This document shows positions 1 through 5,522 of a stretch of DNA of 7,790 nt, one piece after another; the first letter of the stretch is position 1; each line of letters starts with the position of its first letter. The position numbers were made by a program, and so were the translations under genes. Below the pieces are notes generated by a model. That model did not search any database. It had not been told where the DNA came from and was given only the letters and a program-made list of their open reading frames with translations. This DNA comes from Terriglobia bacterium (GTDB taxonomy: Bacteria; Acidobacteriota; Terriglobia; UBA7540). The stretch is from assembly GCA_030040455.1 (NCBI GenBank), contig JASHTR010000281.1:1-7790 (forward strand). Reading direction: 5' to 3'.

Positions 1-1
1 G

Positions 2-1021
2 GTGCCGCCGGATAAGCAGCTCAGCACGTATCAGGAGATTGGCGAACGGCTGCGTGCCCTGCCAGGCGTGGTCTCGGTGGGCAGATCCAAGTTGACACCC
101 ATCAGCGGGACCTTCTGGAACAACACCATTCACACCCGCTGGTCTGATCGGCTGAGCGGGGATGCCGCGCTCGCCTCGCTAAACTACATCTCGCCGGGTT
201 ATATCCCCACGTTGCGCATGACTCTGCTCTCCGGGCGCAACTTCAACGAGGATGACACCAAGGCGGCACCGCCGGTAGCGATCATCAATCAGACCCTTGC
301 CCGCAGATTCTTTCCGCACCTGAACGCGATGGGCAGGACACTCCAGGTTGAGGTGGGCGCGTCGGGGAAGCTTGGTCCCCGGATCGAGGTGGTGGGAATC
401 GTGCGGGACGCCAAGTACGGCTCCGTAAGGGAAGAAACTCACCCAACAGCGTTTTTCCCTGCCGCTCAGATCTCGAGGTACACAGACCAGGACAGCTTCG
501 AGCTGCGGACGGCCGTGCCGCCCTCTGCCCTCATCTCGGCGGTTCAGGCGGCAGTGGGCAGCGTGAATAAGCAGATTCCTCTTGAATTTCACACGCTGAC
601 AGAACAGGTGAACGACTCGATCTCCCAGGAGCGGGTGCTGGCGCTGCTTTCCGGTTTCTTCGGCGCTCTGGCGCTTCTGATTGCGATGATCGGCCTGTGC
701 GGGACTTTTAACTACCTGGTGACGCAGCGCCAATCCGAATTCGGCATCCGCATGGCCCTCGGAGCCCAGCGCGGTTCGATTCTTCGATTGGTGATGCGTG
801 AAGTGGTCGGCGTCCTCGCGATCGGTGTTGCGATAGGCGTGTGCATGTCGCTGGCGGCTACTCGCCTGCTGCAACAGATGCTCTTCGGCCTGGGCGCGCG
901 CGATCCTTTGACTCTTCTGGTGGCCTCCGGCTTGCTGGCTGGTGCAGCGTTGCTCGCCGGCTATCTGCCCGCCCGCAGGGCAACGAAAGTGGACCCGATG
1001 GTGACGCTGCGGCACGAGTAA
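2..1021 (+). CDS. ADOP-family MacB/FtsX-like permease, C-terminal part (5' truncated by window)
   Basis: Inner-membrane protein of the MacB/FtsX superfamily, of the acidobacterial duplicated orphan permease (ADOP) type. The reading frame is open from the first base, so the GTG at position 2 is probably an internal codon; 339 codons are visible. ADOP proteins are usually about 800 to 900 residues, so this is the second half. In window numbering, residues 1-205 look like a periplasmic MacB core domain (for example the 'PPVAIINQTLARRFFP' and 'IEVVGIVRDAKYG' stretches). Three hydrophobic segments follow, at about 212-237, 267-290 and 303-323. Between the first and second is the FtsX-type 'EFGIRMALGA' motif, and the end reads 'PARRATKVDPM', typical of these proteins. 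No MacB ATPase follows, as expected for 'orphan' permeases. The exact function of ADOPs is poorly known; export or envelope stress roles are only inferred. The family call is secure. Confidence 0.9.
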   Translation: MPPDKQLSTYQEIGERLRALPGVVSVGRSKLTPISGTFWNNTIHTRWSDRLSGDAALASLNYISPGYIPTLRMTLLSGRNFNEDDTKAAPPVAIINQTLARRFFPHLNAMGRTLQVEVGASGKLGPRIEVVGIVRDAKYGSVREETHPTAFFPAAQISRYTDQDSFELRTAVPPSALISAVQAAVGSVNKQIPLEFHTLTEQVNDSISQERVLALLSGFFGALALLIAMIGLCGTFNYLVTQRQSEFGIRMALGAQRGSILRLVMREVVGVLAIGVAIGVCMSLAATRLLQQMLFGLGARDPLTLLVASGLLAGAALLAGYLPARRATKVDPMVTLRHE

Positions 1022-1023
1022 GG

Positions 1024-1068
1024 CAGTGATCAGTGATCGGTGGTTAGTGGCCAGTGACGAGTGACCAG
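1024..1068. repeat. Degenerate 7-bp tandem repeat (consensus CAGTGAY)
   Basis: Starting two bases after the permease stop codon, the sequence divides into consecutive 7-mers: CAGTGAT, CAGTGAT, CGGTGGT, TAGTGGC, CAGTGAC, GAGTGAC, then a partial CAG. All units share the core AGTG or GGTG. The phase never slips over 6.4 copies. It is intergenic and ends just before homology to a CusA-type pump begins. Similar CAGTGATC-like low-complexity spacers are, from memory, frequent between genes in Acidobacteriota. No function can be read from it. Confidence 0.7.
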
Positions 1069-1070
1069 CA

Positions 1071-1366
1071 CGGGTACTTCCGCGTGGCCCCGTCATGATC
1101 CGCGACGAGGACGCTCAACTCACAGGCTATATCTACGTCAACCTGAACACTTCAAACTATGGCGGCTTTGTCCAGCGCGCGAATCGCTTGCTGCAAGAAT
1201 TGGCTCCGATCTTATGAAGCCCATTGCCGCGCCGGTCGGCGGCGGCATGATCACTTCGACCATTCATGTCCTGATCCTGGCACCGGTCTTCTTCGCCATT
1301 ATGAAGGAGCGCGCGCTACGGCGTGGGACGCTACGACCCTCGCAGGAAAGTGCTGTGGAGGACTAG
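1071..1366 (+). pseudogene. CusA/CzcA-type heavy-metal RND efflux pump remnant, internally deleted and frameshifted
   Basis: Two pieces of an HME-type RND transporter are joined out of frame. Piece one, about 1071-1199 in the frame of position 1092, translates to 'RGPVMIRDEDAQLTGYIYV' followed by 'NLNTSNYGGFVQRANRLLQE', matching the periplasmic segment before the second membrane half of CusA/CzcA ('GP.MIR.E.G.L.GYVYVD....D.GGYV'). This frame stops at 1215-1217. Piece two, about 1202-1366 in the frame of position 1202, reads 'GSDLMKPIAAPVGGGMITST' and then 'IHVLILAPVFFAIMKERALRRG', matching the last transmembrane helix and C-terminus of the same family ('GSEVMQRIAAPMVGGM'); it ends at a natural-looking TAG. 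Roughly 250 to 300 residues of membrane domain that normally lie between the pieces are missing, and nothing N-terminal to piece one is present. An ORF of 101 codons from GTG 1061 spans the scar, but its first half is out of frame with the homology, so it is not a real protein. A functional pump is ruled out. Confidence 0.8.
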
Positions 1367-1478
1367 ATGCGAGCGGGGCTGGAGCCAAACATGCGCCTTG
1401 ACGCGAGAATTTAGAATGCTTGGCCGGCAGGGTCTTCACGCCTCTCGTCGATGAAAACTGTGCCGGAATCTTGATCTC

Positions 1479-1507
1479 TTGACAAAAATACCGGCCTCGA
1501 ATAAATT
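1479..1507 (+). promoter_or_regulatory. Probable sigma70-type promoter of the efflux operon
   Basis: A perfect -35 hexamer TTGACA (1479-1484) is followed after 17 bases by TAAATT (1502-1507), which matches 4 of 6 bases of TATAAT. The surrounding sequence is locally AT-rich in a GC-rich region. Transcription would start near 1513-1515, giving a leader of only about 14 bases before the repressor start codon. It is the only convincing promoter seen for the five genes downstream. The rest of the 1367-1527 gap shows nothing else I can name. Confidence 0.6.
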
Positions 1508-1525
1508 AACTATCTGATTAGTTAA
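1506..1525. promoter_or_regulatory. Inverted repeat, likely TetR-family operator
   Basis: Arms TTAACTA (1506-1512) and TAGTTAA (1519-1525) are exact reverse complements separated by six bases. The element overlaps the end of the putative -10 box, covers the expected transcription start, and ends two bases before the repressor's ATG. TetR-family repressors commonly bind such 15-20 bp palindromes and repress their own genes. Binding here would block RNA polymerase directly. That the adjacent TetR protein binds it is inferred from position and symmetry. Confidence 0.65.
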
Positions 1526-1527
1526 AT

Positions 1528-2223
1528 ATGTCGATGAAACGGCCGGCCGTTCACCACGATTTGCGGCTCGAGCGGGGCGCAAAAGCCCGCTCGGAGATTC
1601 TGCGCGCTGCCGCTCAGAATTTCGCCACGCACGGGCTGGAGGGCGCCCGCACGGAGGCCATTGCCGGGGCCGCGAGGGTCAACAAAGCACTGCTCTTCTA
1701 TCATTTCAAAAGCAAAAGTGGCCTGTTTTCTGCAGTGGTCGAGGACCTTGTGGGCGACGTTCATCGCAGCTTAATCGAACTTCTCTCAAGCCCGGCGCCG
1801 CCGCATGAGGTCGTGATTGAATATCTCGAGCGCTTTTTCGAGGCCATCAGCAGCAGCCCTCAGTTGGGTTGCCTCATCCATCGGGCTGTCTCGACTGATT
1901 CCAGGTTGGCCGAGCGCCTGGCGCAGAAGTATTTTATCCCCCGTCTTCAGAAGCTCGTCGCCTTGATCCGGCGTGGAGTCAAAGAGGGTGATTTCCGGCG
2001 GGTCGACGCTTTCGAAACCGCGCTTTCCATTAACGCTCTGGTCCTTTTTTCGGCCGTGGGCGCGCACGCCGTGAAAGAGATTGATGGCATCGACCTTTTA
2101 GGCAAAGAGCACCTCAGGAGGCGCAAAGCCGCGGTCTTGGACTTTGTGCGCTACGGGCTGTTCCGTAATCCGAAGGCGGCCCCTGCGAGCCGTAAGGTTT
2201 TGCCGTCAGCGAGGACACAATGA
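1528..2223 (+). CDS. TetR/AcrR-family transcriptional repressor of the efflux operon
   Basis: A 231-residue protein, slightly longer than the usual 190-220. The N-terminal DNA-binding domain spans about residues 19-67. Helix 1 is 'KARSEILRAAAQNFATHG', and the helix-turn-helix covers about 42-62 ('TEAIAGAARVNKALLFYHFKS'-like, shown here only in part), with the typical 'YHFKSK..LF' ending. The C-terminal two thirds is a helical ligand-binding and dimerisation domain with no residue pattern that tells the ligand. It probably senses a compound exported by the pump encoded downstream and represses that operon and itself through the inverted repeat just upstream. The start is ATG 1528, with a second in-frame ATG at 1534; neither has a Shine-Dalgarno sequence, so translation may be leaderless or weak. 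The stop codon TGA overlaps the next gene's ATG (ATGA, 2220-2223), which suggests translational coupling. The role resembles CecR of E. coli, but orthology is not claimed. Confidence 0.9.
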   Translation: MSMKRPAVHHDLRLERGAKARSEILRAAAQNFATHGLEGARTEAIAGAARVNKALLFYHFKSKSGLFSAVVEDLVGDVHRSLIELLSSPAPPHEVVIEYLERFFEAISSSPQLGCLIHRAVSTDSRLAERLAQKYFIPRLQKLVALIRRGVKEGDFRRVDAFETALSINALVLFSAVGAHAVKEIDGIDLLGKEHLRRRKAAVLDFVRYGLFRNPKAAPASRKVLPSARTQ

Positions 2224-3293
2224 AACTGGGGCGTTTTTTCGTCTTTCTCTTCGTGATTTTCATCGCCGCGCTGCTGGTCTACCTGTTGACCACACCGAGC
2301 ACAAAAGCGATCCAGTTCACCGGGATCATCATGGGGAATGACTACATCGCGAGCCCCTTGGTCGAGGGCCGGATCGAGCGCCTGCTGGTTCACGAAGGGT
2401 CAGCCGTAAAGAAGGGTGAGGTCGTCGCCGAAATCGATCCAACGGATCTCGAGGAGGCGCGCGATTCTGCCGCCGATAACATCCGCACATTTCAGGCGCG
2501 GCTGCGCCAATCAGACGAGACCCGCGCCATGGATAGCCAGCAGACCTCGGCTGCCCTCGGACAGGCGGAAGCGGCGGTCACGGCGGCGCGCGCCCAGCTC
2601 CAGCAGGCCAGAGCGAGCCTGGTGCTGAATGAAGTCACCTACCAGCGCGACGAGGGTCTTTTCCGGAACGGGGTTCTCACCGCCCAGGAGCGCGACACCG
2701 CCCGGCAGAACTATCTTGGCTCAGAAGCTAACGTGAGGGCGCTCTCGGATCAGGTGCGGGTGGCGGAGGCCCAATGGGCCGTGGCGAAGGCAAACCGTCA
2801 GGAGGTTGACGTTCAGCAGGCCGATATTGCCGCGACCCGTGCTCAGTTAGCCCAGGCCATTGCGCAAAAAGATGAAGCGCAAACTCAGCTTGGTTATACC
2901 GAGGTCTACGCGCCGGTCGATGGAATCGTGTCGGTGAGGGTGGCGCTTGAGGGCGAAATGGTGCAAGCGGGCGGGCCCATCGTCACCGTTCTTGATATCG
3001 ACCACCTCTGGGTCCAAGCCGATGTAGAGGAGACATACATCGACCAGATCACCTTCGGCCAGCGGATTAATGTCCGGCTGCCCTCCGGGAATGTGATTCA
3101 GGGGACGGTGTTCTATAAGGGAGTGGAGGGGGATTTTGCCACCCAGCGCGATGTCAGCCGCACGAAGCGGGACATCAAGACTTTTGAAATCAAGGTAGCG
3201 ATTCCCAACGTCCACCGGACGCTGTTCACCGGTATGACCGCCGATGTGCTGCTGCCCAGGCCGGCCGGCAAGCATCGCTGGCTGCATTTCTAA
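2220..3293 (+). CDS. HlyD/AcrA-family periplasmic adaptor (membrane fusion protein) of ABC efflux pump
   Basis: A 357-residue adaptor linking the inner-membrane ABC transporter to the outer membrane channel. One N-terminal membrane anchor (residues about 5-23) is present, with no lipobox cysteine, so it is anchored by a helix rather than a lipid. The first half of the biotinyl-lipoyl domain is at about 43-75 ('VEGRIERLLVHEGSAVKKGE'). A long alpha-helical hairpin rich in Ala, Gln and Glu is at about 76-222. The second lipoyl half is at about 225-258 ('YAPVDGIVSVRVALEGEMV'), then a beta-barrel domain to about 347. The hairpin carries R143-x3-L147-x6-T154, matching the RLS TolC-docking motif of AcrA-type adaptors with Thr in place of Ser. 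Start ATG 2220 is preceded by GAGGA (2211-2215). It overlaps the repressor gene by four bases and lies 18 bases before the ATPase gene. The layout resembles E. coli YbhG and EmrA-like proteins. Confidence 0.92.
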   Translation: MKLGRFFVFLFVIFIAALLVYLLTTPSTKAIQFTGIIMGNDYIASPLVEGRIERLLVHEGSAVKKGEVVAEIDPTDLEEARDSAADNIRTFQARLRQSDETRAMDSQQTSAALGQAEAAVTAARAQLQQARASLVLNEVTYQRDEGLFRNGVLTAQERDTARQNYLGSEANVRALSDQVRVAEAQWAVAKANRQEVDVQQADIAATRAQLAQAIAQKDEAQTQLGYTEVYAPVDGIVSVRVALEGEMVQAGGPIVTVLDIDHLWVQADVEETYIDQITFGQRINVRLPSGNVIQGTVFYKGVEGDFATQRDVSRTKRDIKTFEIKVAIPNVHRTLFTGMTADVLLPRPAGKHRWLHF

Positions 3294-3311
3294 GGTCCAC
3301 GGAACCCGGAA

Positions 3312-4292
3312 ATGAACGCAATCGAAGTCAATGGGTTGACCAAGCGTTTCGGCGGCTTCGTCGCTGTTGACCACGTTAGTTTCGAAGTCCCAGAGGGAGA
3401 GTTGTTCGGCCTGTTAGGGCCAAACGGCGCTGGTAAAACCACGCTGATCCGGATGATGACGACGCTCACGCCACCGACCGAGGGCGTCGCTCGAGTCGCG
3501 GGCCACGATGTGCGCGCGGATCCGGACGGTGTGCGGAATTCGATTGGAGTCATTCCGCAGGCGCTCACCTCCGATCCTGAGCTGACGGCCGAGGAGAACC
3601 TGCTGATTCACGCCAAGCTTTATGGGGTCCCGTCTCAGCACCGCGCTACCCTGATGCGCGAATTGCTCGAAGCTGTCGACCTTTCGGACTTCTCGAAAGC
3701 CCTTGTGGGCACGTTTTCCGGAGGCATGCGCCGCCGCCTGGAAATTGCACGCGGGCTCGTGCACTCGCCCAAAATCCTCTTTCTCGACGAGCCGACGACG
3801 GGTTTGGATCCGGTCTCGCGAACCCGTGTATGGGAGATGATCGAAAAAATTCAGAAGCAGTCGGGGCTGACCATCCTCCTGACGACGCACTATATGGACG
3901 AGGCCGATAGCTTGTGTCAAAGGATTGCAATCGTTGACCACGGGAAGCTAGCCGCCCTCGGTACTCCGGCGCAGCTCAAGGACTCCGTGCCCGCCAACGA
4001 GCTGGTGGAAGCCGAGTTCCTGGGAGCGCCGCCCGACTGGCACGATCAGTTAGCCTCACTCCCGCAGACGGTGAGCGTCGCCGGGCAGGAAGGGCTTACG
4101 CGCATTACGTCCCGAAACGGAGCCGAGTCGCTGGGCGAAGTCATGGATCTGGCTCGCCATCAGGGCGTCCGCGTGCGCCGCGTCACCGTGCACAGCACAA
4201 CTCTCGACGACGTCTTTTTGCACTTTACGGGCCGGCAGCTCCGCGACGAACTTGGCACAAAGCGGCTGGATATCAGCCATCTCTACAGGTGA
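3312..4292 (+). CDS. ABC transporter ATP-binding protein (DrrA/CcmA-type) of drug-efflux ABC-2 system
   Basis: A 326-residue cytoplasmic ATPase that powers the permease encoded next. All nucleotide-binding motifs are present in order: Walker A GPNGAGKTT (36-44), Q-loop Gln83 in 'VIPQ', signature FSGGM (135-139, Phe for Leu and Met for Gln, common in the DrrA group), Walker B 'ILFLDEP' with catalytic Glu160, D-loop 'GLD' (164-166) and switch His193 in 'LLTTHYMDEAD'. Residues about 220-326 form the C-terminal extension typical of DrrA-like exporters, including 'TTLDDVFLHFTGRQLRD'. All catalytic residues are intact. There is a single nucleotide-binding domain, so the working pump should contain a dimer; by contrast E. 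coli YbhF carries two fused domains. Start ATG 3312 has GGAA at 3301-3304 as the likely ribosome binding site. The substrate is unknown. Confidence 0.95.
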   Translation: MNAIEVNGLTKRFGGFVAVDHVSFEVPEGELFGLLGPNGAGKTTLIRMMTTLTPPTEGVARVAGHDVRADPDGVRNSIGVIPQALTSDPELTAEENLLIHAKLYGVPSQHRATLMRELLEAVDLSDFSKALVGTFSGGMRRRLEIARGLVHSPKILFLDEPTTGLDPVSRTRVWEMIEKIQKQSGLTILLTTHYMDEADSLCQRIAIVDHGKLAALGTPAQLKDSVPANELVEAEFLGAPPDWHDQLASLPQTVSVAGQEGLTRITSRNGAESLGEVMDLARHQGVRVRRVTVHSTTLDDVFLHFTGRQLRDELGTKRLDISHLYR

Positions 4293-4305
4293 CGCGCCAC
4301 ATCCT

Positions 4306-4310
4306 GAGGT
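4306..4310 (+). promoter_or_regulatory. Ribosome binding site deciding the permease start
   Basis: GAGGT lies five bases (counted from GAGG) before ATG 4315. It supports that ATG over the in-frame TTG at 4252, which would overlap the ATPase gene and add 21 residues of non-membrane-protein character. Confidence 0.7.
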
Positions 4311-4314
4311 AGCA

Positions 4315-5487
4315 ATGCGCCTATACCGAATCTTCGCCCTGATCGAGCGCGACATGCGGAAATTCTTCCGCAATCCTGCGCTCATGATGGCCTCCATGAT
4401 TTTCCCGTTGGTGCAGCTTGTAGTGCTGGGCTACGCCTTTGGCGGCAAAATCACCAATGTCGAAGTGGGGCTGGTGGATAAAGACACGGGGAATCCGGCG
4501 CTCCAGGTGCGCGCGGGATTGAATGCCATCGCGCAGAATCCCCGGACCTTTCGCCTCTCCGAGTACCCCAACCTTCCCAAGGCCATGGCCGATCTCCGGA
4601 AAGGCTCTGTGAAGGCAGTCATCTATATCCCCCCGGACTATTCGCAGCGTGTCCTGCGTAACGAAAATCCGCGCGTCGCGTTCATCGAGGATAACACCGA
4701 TACATTTACCGCCAGTGGCATCCAGGAGCGCATGCAGCAGCTTCAGAACAGCCTGAATGGGCCCGTGCTCCCGCCCTTGGAACCCGGCGAATCCCCGGCA
4801 TCCAACCTGGTCAGCCTATATAGTCCAGAGCGCTTGCCGTCAAGCATTCAGATTCAGACCGTGGAAGTCTATCCCTACATTGATTACATCAAGTACTTCC
4901 TGGCGGGTGCCATCTCGCTTTCGATCTTTGTCACCGCCATGATCGGCGGCGGAATCACCTTCATTGATGACAAAGCGCGCGGCCTCCATGAGGGCTATTT
5001 GTGCACACCTCTCAGCAAAGCAGATCTGGTTCTGGGACTCATCGGGTCAGGTTCCATGAAGGGGTTGATGGCCGGGCTCATCATCACCATGATCGGCGGC
5101 CTCATTGCCGGAATTCCGCAAATATTGCAGCCGGTCCGGCTGTTCTATCTCATCGTGGTCCTCGCGGTCACGTCTCTCGCGATGATCAGCATGATGTTTC
5201 TGCTCATGGTGCGAGTCAGTGACCCGCTGGTCCCGCGCGCCATCTTCGGCGTGCTCAACACGCTGCTGTTCTTTCCTTCCGGCGCGGTCTATCCGACGGC
5301 GGGCTTTCCCGTATGGTTGAGAGCCCTTTCGATTGTTGATCCGTTCACGTATGTGGTGGATGCGCTCAAAAACCTGCTGCTGAAAAATACGGGATTTTCC
5401 GGCATCTCCCTCGACATTGCCATCATGGCAGGCTTTTCCGCAGCCCTGATCACCGGGTGCACCTTGCTGTTCAAACGGCAGATCTAA
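4315..5487 (+). CDS. ABC-2 family transporter permease
   Basis: A 390-residue inner-membrane permease, partner of the ATPase encoded 22 bases upstream. The layout is that of the YhhJ/YbhS/YbhR-like ABC-2 group. A cytoplasmic N-terminal helix 'IERDMRKFFRNPALM' leads into TM1 (about 22-43). A large periplasmic domain follows (about 45-188, with 'VEVGLVDKDTG' and 'VKAVIYIPPDYS'). Five more hydrophobic segments lie at about 193-216, 247-268, 275-299, 309-328 and 364-386. Between TM2 and TM3 is 'DDKARGLHEGYLCTPLSKAD', the conserved cytoplasmic coupling region of this family. The C-terminal third has 'PSGAVYPTAGFPVWLR' and 'DPFTYVVDALK', also typical. Start ATG 4315 is chosen on its GAGGT ribosome binding site. 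Only one permease gene is present, so a homodimer is likely, whereas ybhS-ybhR type loci have two. It probably exports a hydrophobic or amphiphilic compound; this is inferred from the family. Confidence 0.93.
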   Translation: MRLYRIFALIERDMRKFFRNPALMMASMIFPLVQLVVLGYAFGGKITNVEVGLVDKDTGNPALQVRAGLNAIAQNPRTFRLSEYPNLPKAMADLRKGSVKAVIYIPPDYSQRVLRNENPRVAFIEDNTDTFTASGIQERMQQLQNSLNGPVLPPLEPGESPASNLVSLYSPERLPSSIQIQTVEVYPYIDYIKYFLAGAISLSIFVTAMIGGGITFIDDKARGLHEGYLCTPLSKADLVLGLIGSGSMKGLMAGLIITMIGGLIAGIPQILQPVRLFYLIVVLAVTSLAMISMMFLLMVRVSDPLVPRAIFGVLNTLLFFPSGAVYPTAGFPVWLRALSIVDPFTYVVDALKNLLLKNTGFSGISLDIAIMAGFSAALITGCTLLFKRQI

Positions 5488-5522
5488 GAAAGGCAAGACA
5501 GAGGAAAGGAAACTTGGGTGGC

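Noticed and set aside
179..1096. 305-codon open frame on the minus strand opposite the ADOP permease gene
   Set aside because: The product is rich in His, Arg and Gln with no domain character, and the plus strand carries clear family motifs over the same region. Long antisense frames are common in GC-rich genes.
1061..1366. 101-codon ORF as an intact small membrane protein
   Set aside because: Its first half is out of frame with the CusA-like homology, which is read in another frame at 1092-1199. It is a frame fusion produced by a deletion, not a designed gene, although the C-terminal helix resembles a real one.
4252..4314. Upstream TTG start for the permease, overlapping the ATPase gene
   Set aside because: ATG 4315 has a well-placed GAGGT site and begins with the typical N-terminal sequence of the family; the extra 21 residues look like shadow translation of the ATPase end.
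5457..5522. Upstream GTG start for the TolC-like gene, inside the permease gene
   Set aside because: It would place 22 polar residues before a clear signal peptide, preventing normal export. ATG 5523 or TTG 5514 fits better.
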